In this document: piece by piece, positions 44,921 to 53,699 of the stretch
Layout: every line of letters begins with the position of its first letter
How positions within the stretch are numbered: position 1 is the stretch's first letter
Assembly (NCBI RefSeq): GCF_009796825.1
Contig: NZ_CP047030.1
Span: 2,336,001 to 2,400,000, forward strand
Length of the DNA stretch: 64,000 bases
Direction: 5' to 3'
Origin: Algibacter sp. L3A6
GTDB lineage: Bacteria > Bacteroidota > Bacteroidia > Flavobacteriales > Flavobacteriaceae
Program-made: the position numbers and the translations under genes
Notes under the pieces: generated by a model
Told to the model about the DNA's origin: nothing
The model's database searches: none
What the model saw: the letters and a program-made list of their open reading frames with translations, nothing else

Positions 44921-46063
44921 TTATTCCTTAATCAAGCTTCTAGAAATAACGATTTTTTGTATTTCTGAAGTGCCTTCGTAAATCTGTGTTATTTTGGCAT
45001 CACGCATTAAGCGTTCTACGTGATAATCTTTTACAAAACCGTTGCCACCGTGTATTTGTACAGCTTCTACGGTGTGCTCCATAGCGACTTTACTAGCGTA
45101 TAGTTTTGCCATGGCACTAGATTTATCGTAATTAAGGCCTTGGTCTTTATCCCAAGCAGCTTTCATAACAAGCATACGTGCCGCTTCAATATCGGTATAC
45201 ATATCTGCTAATTTGAATGCTATGGCTTGGTGGTTGCAAATTTCGGTACCAAATGCTTTACGTTGTTTGGAGTATTTTAATGCAAGTTCATAAGCACCAG
45301 AAGCGATACCTAAGGCTTGTGCAGCAATGCCAATTCGTCCGCCAGAAAGTGTTTTCATAGCAAAACGAAAGCCAGAACCATTAACACCAATACGGTTTTC
45401 TTTAGAGAGTTTTACATCGTTAAATTGAAGTGTATGTGTGTCGCTACCGCGAATACCAAGCTTATCTTCTTTTGGTCCAATATGGAACCCTTCAGTACCT
45501 TTTTCAACTATAAAAGCGTTTATACCATGCGAACCTTTGTCGCGATCGGTTTGTGCAATTACGATATAAACATCGGCACGACCACCGTTTGTAATCCAGT
45601 TTTTTGTACCATTAATAACGTAGTGATCACCATGATCTATAGCAGTTGTTGCTTGCGATGTAGCATCACTACCAGCCTCGGGCTCACTTAGGCAAAAAGC
45701 GCCTACAAATTCACCTGTAGCTAGTTTTGTTAAATATTTTTGTTTTTGTTCTTCACTACCATAAGCTTCTAGGCCGTAACAAACTAAAGAGTTGTTTACG
45801 GAAACTATTACAGATGCCGAGGCGTCTATTTTAGATAGCTCTTCCATAATTAACACATACGAAATGGCATCCATACCGCTTCCGCCGTATTTTGGATCTA
45901 CCATAATACCTAAAAAGCCTAATTCACCCATTTTTTTAACGAGAGATTGCGGAAATTCTTGCTTGTTGTCGCGTTCAATTACGCCAGGAAGTAATTCGGT
46001 TTGAGCAAAATCGCGAGCAGCGTCGCGTATCATAATATGTTCTTCTGAGAGTTTAAAATCCAT
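44921..46063 (-). CDS. Acyl-CoA dehydrogenase
   Basis: This FAD enzyme oxidises acyl-CoA to enoyl-CoA in fatty-acid or branched-chain amino-acid breakdown. The FAD-binding signature CLSEPEAGSDATS and the catalytic-glutamate segment YEGTSEIQ are both present, and the length (380 residues) is that of short-chain acyl-CoA dehydrogenases. It is a single gene with its own promoter-like box and terminator. The exact chain-length preference is not readable. Confidence 0.93.
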   Translation of the reverse strand: MDFKLSEEHIMIRDAARDFAQTELLPGVIERDNKQEFPQSLVKKMGELGFLGIMVDPKYGGSGMDAISYVLIMEELSKIDASASVIVSVNNSLVCYGLEAYGSEEQKQKYLTKLATGEFVGAFCLSEPEAGSDATSQATTAIDHGDHYVINGTKNWITNGGRADVYIVIAQTDRDKGSHGINAFIVEKGTEGFHIGPKEDKLGIRGSDTHTLQFNDVKLSKENRIGVNGSGFRFAMKTLSGGRIGIAAQALGIASGAYELALKYSKQRKAFGTEICNHQAIAFKLADMYTDIEAARMLVMKAAWDKDQGLNYDKSSAMAKLYASKVAMEHTVEAVQIHGGNGFVKDYHVERLMRDAKITQIYEGTSEIQKIVISRSLIKE

Positions 46064-46104
46064 AATTCGTAATTAAAAGGTGTTAAAAATGTAAAAAATG
46101 TTTT

Positions 46105-46112
46105 CAAATATA
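46105..46112 (-). promoter_or_regulatory. Putative promoter of the acyl-CoA dehydrogenase gene
   Basis: On the minus strand TATATTTG matches TAnnTTTG exactly, with TTG 20 bases upstream at a position close to the -33 box. It lies 41 bases before the ATG at 46063. Confidence 0.6.
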
Positions 46113-46159
46113 GGTTTTTAGTGTGAATATTTCAATGGGTATTGTTATTTTTACATCCG

Positions 46160-47215
46160 ATGGAAAAAAAAGAATATCATGTTGTCGGCGTAATGTCCGG
46201 AACATCTCTTGATGGCATAGATTTAGTTGAAGCCAAATTTGTTTTTAATGGTACATGGCATTTTGAAATTATTTGTGCCGAAACAATTAGTTATTCTCAG
46301 GCTTGGCACACGAAGTTGAAAGGCTTGGTGGATTGCTCTTTAGAAACTTTGAAGTTAATTGATGTCGATTATACTGTTTTATTGGCTGAGGTTATAAAAA
46401 CCTTTATCTCAAAAAATAATATTAAAAATATTGATGCAGTTTGTTCTCATGGGCACACGGCTTTACATAGACCCGAAAATAAGTTAACCTATCAAATAGG
46501 AAATAAACCTGTTTTAGCAAAACTTATAAACGAAAAGGTGGTTTGCGATTTTAGAGTGGAAGATGTTGAGCTTGGTGGACAAGGTGCGCCTTTAGTGCCT
46601 ATTGGCGATCAATTATTGTTTCCTGAATACGATTTTTGCTTAAACCTTGGTGGTTTTGCTAATATTTCTACCCAAATAAAAACGGAACGTATCGCTTATG
46701 ATATTTGTCCGGTTAATATTGTGCTTAATATTTATGCGCAAAAATTAGGTTTTAATTATGACGATGGCGGAAAAATTGCAGCATCGGGTCATTATATGTC
46801 CGATTTAGGTAGTCAGCTTAATCATTTAGAGTTTTATAAAGAAACTCCTCCAAAATCTTTAGGCTTAGAATGGGTTAATAAAAATGTACTCCCCTTAATT
46901 GAAGCATCTCAAGCTAGTGAAAAAGATATTTTGCGTACATGTTCTGACCATATAGCAGAGCAAATATCGAATGTAATAAAGTCTGGAGCAAGAGTTTTGG
47001 TGACGGGTGGTGGTGCTTATAACGATTATATTATTTCGAAAATTAACTCTAATATTGGAGCCGAAATTATTATTCCGAATGCCGATTTAGTGGAGTTTAA
47101 AGAGGCGTTAATTTTTGGTTTTTTAGGCATCTTAAAACTTCGGAATGAAGTGAATTGCTTACAATCGGTTACCGGAGCATCAAAAAACCATAGTTCTGGA
47201 AGAATTTATTCATAA
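46160..47215 (+). CDS. anmK: Anhydro-N-acetylmuramic acid kinase
   Basis: AnmK phosphorylates and opens 1,6-anhydro-MurNAc, recycling cell-wall sugar to MurNAc-6-phosphate. The ATP-binding motif VMSGTSLDGIDL is at residues 10-21, and the GGQGAPLVPIGD and LNLGGFANIS motifs follow. The frame starts at 46142, but the ATG at 46160 gives the standard start (MEKKEYHVVGVMSGTS). The gene is divergent from the dehydrogenase gene. Confidence 0.95.
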   Translation: MEKKEYHVVGVMSGTSLDGIDLVEAKFVFNGTWHFEIICAETISYSQAWHTKLKGLVDCSLETLKLIDVDYTVLLAEVIKTFISKNNIKNIDAVCSHGHTALHRPENKLTYQIGNKPVLAKLINEKVVCDFRVEDVELGGQGAPLVPIGDQLLFPEYDFCLNLGGFANISTQIKTERIAYDICPVNIVLNIYAQKLGFNYDDGGKIAASGHYMSDLGSQLNHLEFYKETPPKSLGLEWVNKNVLPLIEASQASEKDILRTCSDHIAEQISNVIKSGARVLVTGGGAYNDYIISKINSNIGAEIIIPNADLVEFKEALIFGFLGILKLRNEVNCLQSVTGASKNHSSGRIYS

Positions 47216-47254
47216 AATAACGAAAATTTAATCTCACAAGATTTCTAGTTTTTT

Positions 47255-47262
47255 TATATTTG
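47255..47262 (+). promoter_or_regulatory. Putative -7 promoter box upstream of the dehydrogenase pseudogene
   Basis: TATATTTG matches TAnnTTTG exactly and lies 36 bases before the short broken frame at 47298 and 130 bases before the ATG of the dehydrogenase. No clear -33 TTTG is present. Confidence 0.5.
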
Positions 47263-47297
47263 TTACTTATCATTAATAATTTAAAATTTTAAATAAA

Positions 47298-47362
47298 ATG
47301 AATCAACTTTAGCTACAGATATCGAAGAATTACTCGTAGAGCGTAAGCTAAAAAGAATATAA
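47298..47362 (+). pseudogene. Short broken ORF in the leader of the dehydrogenase gene
   Basis: ATG AAT CAA CTT is followed by TAG in frame, but a one-base shift continues the reading as ATDIEELLVERKLKRI and a stop. It could be a decayed small protein or upstream leader peptide, or a chance frame. The frameshift is of the same kind as the one in the dehydrogenase 300 bases downstream. Confidence 0.3.
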
Positions 47363-47391
47363 TTTATTGAAATTTTAAAACATACAAATTA

Positions 47392-48616
47392 ATGAAAGCA
47401 TTACTAAAAAAGTACGAAGATAAAGCACCCGAAATAGTATTTAACTGGAAAGACTCTGAAACCGAAGCAGAAGGTTGGGTTGTAATAAACTCATTGCGAG
47501 GTGGAGCAGCCGGTGGGGGAACACGAATGAGAAAAGGGTTGGATATGAACGAGGTATTGTCTTTGGCAAAAACCATGGAAATTAAATTCACCGTTTCTGG
47601 TCCTGCAATTGGAGGAGCCAAATCGGGAATTAATTTCGATCCAAAAGATCCAAGAAAAAAAGGTGTTTTAACGTTGGTACGCTGTCGTTTCTCCTTTACT
47701 TAAAAGTTATTATGGAACAGGAGGCGATTTAAATGTAGATGAAATACATGAAGTTATTCCAATAACCGAGCAAAGTGGTGTTTGGCATCCACAAGAAGGT
47801 GTTTTTAACGGACACTTTAAACCTACGGAAGCTGATAAAATAAATAGAATAGGACAATTAAGACAGGGTGTAATTAAGGTTATTGAAAATCCAGATTTTT
47901 CACCAAGTGTCTCAAAAAAATATACCATAGCCGACATGATTACTGGTTTTGGCGTTGCCGAAGCTGTAAAACAATACTACACTATTTACGGTGGATCGGT
48001 AAAAGGAAAACGTGCTGTAATTCAGGGTTTTGGGAATGTAGGAGCGGCAGCTGCATTTTATTTATCTCAAATGGGTGCAAAAGTGGTTGGAATTATCGAT
48101 ATTGCAGGTGGTTTAATTAATGAAGAAGGTTTTACTTTTGAAGAGATAACAAAGTTGTTTTTAGCTAAAACAGGGAACACCCTAGAGGCCGAGAATTTAA
48201 TACCTTTTGAGACTATAAATCAAGACATTTGGAAGTTACAAACTGAGATATTCGCACCTTGTGCAGCATCACGATTAATCACTCAAAATCAAATTGATGA
48301 GATGATAAATAGTGGGTTGGAGGTGATTTCTTGTGGGGCTAATGTTCCTTTTGCAGATAAGGAAATATTTTTCGGTTCCATTATGGAGCATACCGATAGT
48401 CGAGTAAGTTTAATACCCGATTTTATTTCTAACTGTGGAATGGCACGAGTGTTTGCTTATTTTATGGAGCGTCGTGTACAAATGACAGATGAGGCTATTT
48501 TTAATGATACCTCTGATAAAATTAGAGAAGCGATAGAAAAAGTATATTTAAAAAATAAATCTAAAACAGAAATAAGCGCAACAGCTTTCGAGCTTGCGCT
48601 AAGTCAATTAATCTAA
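47392..48616 (+). pseudogene. Glu/Leu/Phe/Val dehydrogenase gene with a frameshift
   Basis: The first frame (47392-47670) gives the N-terminal substrate domain, with the lysine motif GPAIGGAKSGINFDP, and then goes out of frame after GVL. The reading resumes at 47672 as RWYAVVSPLLKSYYG, then GGDLNVDEIHEVIP, and runs to 48616 with the NAD-binding VIQGFGNVGAAAA. One extra base at about 47671 (equivalently two missing bases of a glutamine codon) separates the frames. Repaired, the protein is about 408 residues, normal for this family. It is followed by nhaD after 26 bases. A sequencing error is possible. Confidence 0.82.
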
Positions 48617-48641
48617 AAGAAAATCAATTTTAATATTTAAT

Positions 48642-50078
48642 ATGGAAGCAGCAATTATTTTAGTATTTGTTTTTGGCTATTTAGCTATAACAATGGAGCA
48701 TAGTATCAAAATAGATAAATTAATACCAGCGTTAGTCATGATGGCTATTTGTTGGGCTTTAATTGCTTTGGGGCTAGATGGGTTTACTCAGTGGTTCGAT
48801 TCTGCTAACCATAGCTTAATGGAAAATTTTGGAGGTTTACCTTTAAATGATGTTTTAGATGAAAGTGGTCATGTGGTGACTTCTGGTAAAATGAGTTTAA
48901 TGGAAAACACATTGTTGCACCACTTAGGTAAAACTTGTGAGATTTTGGTTTTCCTTTTAGGGGCAATGACAATTGTTGAAATTATTGATTATTTCGATGG
49001 TTTTTCAACTATTAAAGATTTTATCAAAACAAAAAAGAAAAGTAAAATCCTTTGGATTTTTGCTATTCTAGCATTCATTTTATCTGCAATCATTGATAAC
49101 TTAACGGCTACTATTGTATTAATTTCAATTCTTCAAAAAATTGTTAAAGATAGAAGTGTACGTATTTGGTATGCAGGTTTAATTATTATTGCTGCTAATG
49201 CTGGTGGTGCTTGGTCTCCAATTGGAGATGTAACAACCACTATGTTATGGATTGGTAAAAAAGTATCAACAGGGCATTTAGTTGGTTACCTATTATTACC
49301 ATCATTTTTATGTATGGCGGTTCCAACGTTTATCGCATCATTCTTACCAGCGTTTCAAGGAGATTTAGATGTAGAAGAAGTTGTAGAGAAGCCAAAATCT
49401 AAATTTAGTGGTAAAATGCTTTACTTAGGTTTAGGTGCTATTGTATTTGTACCAATCTTTAAAATGGTTACACACTTACCTCCTTATGTTGGTATGATGT
49501 TGTCTTTAGCAGTTGTTGCAATTTTTGCTGAAATATATAGTAATGCTAAGTTTAGCATGACGGATCATGATTCTGAAGAGAGCGAAGCTGCTGCACACCA
49601 TAGCCCAGTTCACCATTCATTATCTAAAATTGAATTACCAAGTATTTTATTCTTCTTAGGTATTTTAATGGCTGTTGCAGCTTTAGAATCTTTAGGTATC
49701 TTATTCAATTTTGCTGGATCTTTACAAGATTCTATGCCAATGTTAGGAACAGAAATTCACCCAGGCGGACACGAAGGCGTTTCCGATTTAGTAGTATTAT
49801 TATTAGGTGTAGGTTCTGCGGTAATCGATAACGTACCATTAGTAGCGGCTAGTTTAGGTATGTTTCATGAACCAATGGATAATGAACTTTGGCACTTTAT
49901 AGCCTATTCTGCAGGAACAGGTGGTAGTATGTTAATTATTGGTTCTGCAGCAGGTGTAGTAGCAATGGGAATGGAGAAAATTGATTTTTTCTGGTACCTT
50001 AAAAAAATTGCTTGGTTAGCCTTAATTGGTTTCTTAGTAGGTGCTGTTGCCTTTATGTTTACAAGAACTTTATTTTAA
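48642..50078 (+). CDS. nhaD: Na+/H+ antiporter NhaD
   Basis: The 478-residue inner-membrane protein has about 12 helices and the conserved NhaD segments NLTATIVLIS, NAGGAWSPIGDVTTTMLW and IDNVPLVAASLGM. It exports Na+ in exchange for H+, relevant for a marine bacterium. A histidine-rich loop (HHSPVHHS) near the middle is a local peculiarity. It follows the frameshifted dehydrogenase gene by 26 bases. Confidence 0.92.
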   Translation: MEAAIILVFVFGYLAITMEHSIKIDKLIPALVMMAICWALIALGLDGFTQWFDSANHSLMENFGGLPLNDVLDESGHVVTSGKMSLMENTLLHHLGKTCEILVFLLGAMTIVEIIDYFDGFSTIKDFIKTKKKSKILWIFAILAFILSAIIDNLTATIVLISILQKIVKDRSVRIWYAGLIIIAANAGGAWSPIGDVTTTMLWIGKKVSTGHLVGYLLLPSFLCMAVPTFIASFLPAFQGDLDVEEVVEKPKSKFSGKMLYLGLGAIVFVPIFKMVTHLPPYVGMMLSLAVVAIFAEIYSNAKFSMTDHDSEESEAAAHHSPVHHSLSKIELPSILFFLGILMAVAALESLGILFNFAGSLQDSMPMLGTEIHPGGHEGVSDLVVLLLGVGSAVIDNVPLVAASLGMFHEPMDNELWHFIAYSAGTGGSMLIIGSAAGVVAMGMEKIDFFWYLKKIAWLALIGFLVGAVAFMFTRTLF

Positions 50079-50090
50079 TAAATAGTTATT

Positions 50091-50101
50091 TCGCTTTCGC
50101 G
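50091..50101. repeat. TCGCTTTCGCG motif, copy in the nhaD-exbB spacer
   Basis: The 11-base motif occurs also at 31665-31675 and 44245-44255. The 31665 copy shares the longer TTTCGCTTTCGCGGAAA with this one. It is GC-rich for this region. Confidence 0.6.
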
Positions 50102-50147
50102 GAAAAGTGGCACACATGTTGATTATAGTGTCGTTTCTAATATAGAT

Positions 50148-50187
50148 TTTAAAACAAAGTGTGAAGGTTTTTGTACTTTGTTTTAAA
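50148..50187. repeat. Perfect 13-base inverted repeat upstream of exbB
   Basis: TTTAAAACAAAGT (50148-50160) pairs exactly with ACTTTGTTTTAAA (50175-50187) over a 14-base loop. It lies 67 bases before exbB. There is no T run on the plus side, so it is not a standard terminator; an operator or transcript-stability hairpin is possible. Confidence 0.6.
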
Positions 50188-50254
50188 TAGTATCAAGATG
50201 ACTATAATTTAATATCAAAATAGACGTTATAAAGTTGCAATAAATTAAGATTAT

Positions 50255-50956
50255 ATGCTAAACACAATATTACAAAACGCACCAGACGGTGCAGAGGTAT
50301 TAACAGAGGGAGAACCAGTTGAAAAAACACTCTCGATAATAGAATTAATTAGTAGCGGTGGTTTCGCCGGACAAATTATTATTGCTATTCTATTTTTATT
50401 ATTAGTAGCTGCCATTTATATTTATTTTGAACGTTTGTTTGCTATTAAAGCAGCATCACAGGTTGAAGCGAACTTTATGAACCAAATAAAAGATCATGTC
50501 AGTAATGGTAAAATAGAATCGGCACAAGCACTTTGTACACAAGTGAACTCTCCGGTTTCTCGTTTAATAGGTAAAGGAATTTCTAGAATAGGAAAACCTT
50601 TAGCAGATATTAATACGGCAATAGAAAACGCAGGGCGTTTAGAAATTTATGGCCTAGAGAAAAACGTAAGTGTATTGGCTACCATTTCTGGAGCAGCACC
50701 AATGATTGGTTTCTTAGGAACTGTTGTTGGGATGATCTTGGCGATTTTCGAACTTGCAAATGCTGGAGGAAGTATTCAAATGGATGTTTTGGCTAGCGGA
50801 CTTTACACAGCCATGACAACTACGGTTGCTGGTTTAATTGTGGGTATTGTTGCTTATATTACTTATAACCATTTAGTGGTTAAAACAGATAAAGTAGTGT
50901 ATCAAATGGAAGCGAATTCCTTAGAGTTTTTAGACCATTTAAACGAACCTTCTTAA
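50255..50956 (+). CDS. exbB: ExbB/TolQ-type proton channel subunit
   Basis: The 233-residue protein has three membrane helices (about 35-55, 135-155, 180-200) and the MotA/TolQ/ExbB-conserved ATISGAAPMIGFLGTVVGMI segment. With ExbD it uses the proton gradient to energise TonB for SusC-type transporters. It is 1 base ahead of the exbD start and opens an exbB-exbD-tonB-folC unit. Confidence 0.93.
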   Translation: MLNTILQNAPDGAEVLTEGEPVEKTLSIIELISSGGFAGQIIIAILFLLLVAAIYIYFERLFAIKAASQVEANFMNQIKDHVSNGKIESAQALCTQVNSPVSRLIGKGISRIGKPLADINTAIENAGRLEIYGLEKNVSVLATISGAAPMIGFLGTVVGMILAIFELANAGGSIQMDVLASGLYTAMTTTVAGLIVGIVAYITYNHLVVKTDKVVYQMEANSLEFLDHLNEPS

Positions 50957-50957
50957 T

Positions 50958-51350
50958 ATGAATTTTAGAGGAAGAAATAAAGTTACGCCGGAGTTTAATA
51001 TGTCGTCTATGACGGATATTGTATTCCTGCTACTTATCTTTTTTATGATTGCTTCCACTTTGGTAACTACCAACGCAATTGATATTTTATTACCAAAAGC
51101 GAGTGGGAAAACCGAGAATAAAAAGTCGATAGCAGTTAGTATTAAAAAAGATTTAACTTACTATATAGATCAAAGTAGGGTAGGGGAAAGCGTGCTAGAA
51201 ACTGAGTTAATAGCTGCTTTATCTAAAAAAGAACAACCAACCATTGTTTTACGTGCAGAAAAATCTGTACCAGTAGAGCATGTGGTAAAGGTTATGGATA
51301 TAGCGAATAGAAATAAATTTAAAGTTATTTTGGCTGTTCAGCCTAATTAG
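50958..51350 (+). CDS. exbD: ExbD/TolR-type biopolymer transport protein
   Basis: An N-terminal membrane helix carries the conserved aspartate, D20 in SSMTDIVFLLLIFFM, followed by a periplasmic domain of about 90 residues. It forms the proton channel with ExbB. The 130-residue length is usual, and it is followed by tonB after 27 bases. Confidence 0.93.
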   Translation: MNFRGRNKVTPEFNMSSMTDIVFLLLIFFMIASTLVTTNAIDILLPKASGKTENKKSIAVSIKKDLTYYIDQSRVGESVLETELIAALSKKEQPTIVLRAEKSVPVEHVVKVMDIANRNKFKVILAVQPN

Positions 51351-51377
51351 TAACTTAAAGTAGGCACTACCTTTACT

Positions 51378-52268
51378 ATGAAATATTTCAAAACCAAACA
51401 TGAAAAAGATTCAGCAAAAATAACCACTTTGATAATGGTTATTATTTTGTTGCTACTCTTTGTTGTGGGACCTCCGTATATGGATCCACCGGAGGAATAC
51501 GGTGTTGCTGTAAATTTTGGAACTACAGATTTTGGTAAAGGAGACGTACAGCCTAAAGCGCCTATAAAATCTGAGCCGCGTGAAGTTGAAGAGCTTCCTG
51601 AACCAGAACCGGAAGCGGTACCTGAGCAAGTAGAAGCTGCAAAGCCAGCTGAAACTAAGGAAGAAGTGTTAACGGCAGATAATGCGGAAGAGATTGCTAT
51701 AAAAAAACAAGAAGCAGCTGAAAAAGCTAAAGCACAGGCCGAGGCGAAAGCCAAAGCAGATGCTAAAAAGAAAGCCGAAGCTATCGCTAAAGCGGAAGCT
51801 GAACGAGTGGCGAAGGAAAAACGTGAACAGGAAGAAAAGAAAAGGAAATTAGATGCCTTAATTGGTGGTGTTAGTAAATCTGAAGGAACAGAATCTGGAG
51901 GAGAAGGAGATGATAATAAGGCAGGAGATAAGGGACAATTAGATGGTAATCCATATGCGCCAAGTTACTTCGGGTCTGGATCAGGAAGTGGTGGTGTTGG
52001 TTACGGTCTTAATGGGCGTGGTCGAGCATCTTTCAATACGGTGAAACAAGATTGTAATGAATCGGGATTAGTGATTGTTAAAATTACTGTGAACCAAAGC
52101 GGCCAGGTTGTAGAAGCTGAGCCAGGAGTAAAAGGAACTACTAATACAGCACAATGTCTATTAGAGCCAGCAAAAAAAATAGCGCTTTCTCATAGATGGC
52201 CTGCGGACTCTAAAGCACCTGCAAAGCAAATAGGTTTTGTAAAAGTAAACTTCAAATTGGGGCAATAA
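51378..52268 (+). CDS. tonB: TonB family energy transducer
   Basis: A membrane anchor at about residues 14-34 is followed by a proline/glutamate linker (PEPEPEAVPEQ), a long Ala/Lys/Glu helical stretch (about 100-155), a glycine/serine-rich hinge and a C-terminal TonB-like domain (about 215-295). It couples ExbBD to outer membrane receptors. Its overlap of function with the two SusC genes here is natural. Only 3 bases separate it from folC. Confidence 0.88.
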   Translation: MKYFKTKHEKDSAKITTLIMVIILLLLFVVGPPYMDPPEEYGVAVNFGTTDFGKGDVQPKAPIKSEPREVEELPEPEPEAVPEQVEAAKPAETKEEVLTADNAEEIAIKKQEAAEKAKAQAEAKAKADAKKKAEAIAKAEAERVAKEKREQEEKKRKLDALIGGVSKSEGTESGGEGDDNKAGDKGQLDGNPYAPSYFGSGSGSGGVGYGLNGRGRASFNTVKQDCNESGLVIVKITVNQSGQVVEAEPGVKGTTNTAQCLLEPAKKIALSHRWPADSKAPAKQIGFVKVNFKLGQ

Positions 52269-52271
52269 CAC

Positions 52272-53489
52272 ATGACGTATAGCGATACTTTAGATTGGAT
52301 GTTTTCTCAACTGCCAATGTATCAAAGGCAGGGCAAATCGGCTTATAAAGTCGATTTGAGTAATACGGTTTTACTTATAAACCATTTAGATAATCCACAC
52401 CAAAATTTTAAAACAATACACGTAGCAGGAACTAACGGAAAAGGTTCTTCTAGCCATATGCTAGCTTCTGTTTTACAAGAGGCAGGCTATAAAGTGGGCT
52501 TGTATACTTCGCCTCATTTAAAAGATTTTAGAGAGCGTATTAAAATAAATGGTAAAGAAGTAAGTGAAACATTTGTAACGGGCTTTATTGAACGTAATAA
52601 ATTGTTTTTTGAGGCTAATCAATTATCGTTTTTTGAAATGACTGTTGGTATGGCATTCGAATATTTTTCCGAGGAAAAAGTAGATATTGCAGTTATAGAA
52701 GTTGGTTTAGGTGGCCGATTAGACTCTACAAATATTATTACACCAGAAGTTGCGGTAATTACAAATATAGGGTTAGATCATACGGAGTTTTTAGGAAATA
52801 CTTTAGATGCTATAGCTTTTGAAAAAGGTGGTATTATAAAGCCTAATGTGCCTGTTGTAATAGGAGAGACTCAAGAGGAAACGAAACCTGTGTTTGTAGA
52901 TTTAGCAACTAAGAATAATGCTGATATTACTTTTGCCGATCAGCAAGTATCTAATAATTATGTCTCTGATTTAAAGGGAGATTATCAAGTTAAAAATATT
53001 CAAACTGTTGTAACTGCCATCAAAATTCTTCAGCAGAAAAATTATAATATTTCTAAAAGTAATATAAAAGAGGGATTGTCACACGTTATAAAAAACACTG
53101 GTTTATTAGGGCGTTGGCAAGTTTTAAATCAGGAGCCTAAGGTGGTTTGTGATACAGGCCATAACCGAGAAGGTTTAATTTATGTGATGAAACAGCTTTC
53201 TAATGAGGTTTATAATCACCTTCATATTGTATTTGGAGTGGTAAATGATAAAGATTTAGAATCTATAATAGATTTATTACCAAAAAATGCAACTTATTAT
53301 TTCTGTAAACCAGATATTTCTCGTGGTCTAGATGCAGAAGAATTAAGGGCGTTTTTTAGCAAGTATAATTTAACTGGTAAGAGCTATAAATCAGTAGATG
53401 AGGCTTATAAAGTAGCGAAAGAAAAAGCGGAGATCGATGATTTTATTTTTATCGGAGGAAGTACTTTTGTAGTAGCAGAAATAATTTAA
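52272..53489 (+). CDS. folC: Folylpolyglutamate synthase / dihydrofolate synthase
   Basis: The Mur-ligase-type P-loop VAGTNGKGSSSHM lies near residues 51-63, followed by the family's DFRERIK and GLGGRLDSTN motifs and the ligand-binding VVCDTGHNREG. It adds glutamate to folates in the cytoplasm. The length (405 residues) is typical. It is the last gene of the exb-tonB unit. Confidence 0.93.
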   Translation: MTYSDTLDWMFSQLPMYQRQGKSAYKVDLSNTVLLINHLDNPHQNFKTIHVAGTNGKGSSSHMLASVLQEAGYKVGLYTSPHLKDFRERIKINGKEVSETFVTGFIERNKLFFEANQLSFFEMTVGMAFEYFSEEKVDIAVIEVGLGGRLDSTNIITPEVAVITNIGLDHTEFLGNTLDAIAFEKGGIIKPNVPVVIGETQEETKPVFVDLATKNNADITFADQQVSNNYVSDLKGDYQVKNIQTVVTAIKILQQKNYNISKSNIKEGLSHVIKNTGLLGRWQVLNQEPKVVCDTGHNREGLIYVMKQLSNEVYNHLHIVFGVVNDKDLESIIDLLPKNATYYFCKPDISRGLDAEELRAFFSKYNLTGKSYKSVDEAYKVAKEKAEIDDFIFIGGSTFVVAEII

Positions 53490-53508
53490 TTTTTTTTCAA
53501 AAAAAGTC

Positions 53509-53538
53509 TTTGTAAAGTCAAAAAGTAGTGTATCTTTG
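53509..53538 (+). promoter_or_regulatory. Full promoter of the first tRNA-Val gene
   Basis: TTTG at 53509-53512 and TATCTTTG at 53531-53538 are 18 bases apart, the best Bacteroidota promoter (TTTG, 17-19 bases, TAnnTTTG) in this window. Transcription would begin a few bases before the tRNA at 53555. Confidence 0.75.
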
Positions 53539-53554
53539 CACCTCCTAATAATTA

Positions 53555-53629
53555 GGGCGCGTAGCTCAGTTGGTTCAGAGCACTTGGTTTACACCCAAGG
53601 GGTCAGGGGTTCGAATCCCTTCGCGCCCA
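53555..53629 (+). tRNA. tRNA-Val (anticodon TAC)
   Basis: The 75-base gene folds into a standard cloverleaf: acceptor GGGCGCG with CGCGCCC, anticodon stem CTTGG with CCAAG, anticodon loop TTTACAC with TAC at 53590-53592 and T-loop TTCGAAT. No CCA is encoded. It is identical to the second copy 145 bases downstream. Confidence 0.95.
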
Positions 53630-53633
53630 CATT

Positions 53634-53662
53634 AAGTTTAAGATAACATCTTAGACTTTTTT
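53634..53662 (+). terminator. Terminator after the first tRNA-Val
   Basis: AAGTTTAAGAT pairs with ATCTTAGACTT (one G-T pair) over a 3-base loop and is followed by T. It lies 4 bases after the tRNA. Confidence 0.7.
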
Positions 53663-53699
53663 TATACGTAAAAAAGGAGTTTACTCTTTATAATTGTTA

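Noticed and set aside
45317..45691. 124-residue plus-strand ORF
   Set aside because: It is antisense to the acyl-CoA dehydrogenase gene and is cysteine-rich by chance codon reversal.
47364..47621. 85-residue minus-strand ORF
   Set aside because: It overlaps the conserved N-terminal half of the frameshifted dehydrogenase; it is a shadow.
51347..51754. 135-residue minus-strand ORF rich in Ser and Ala
   Set aside because: It is the antisense of the TonB Ala/Lys/Glu and proline stretches and has no family signal.
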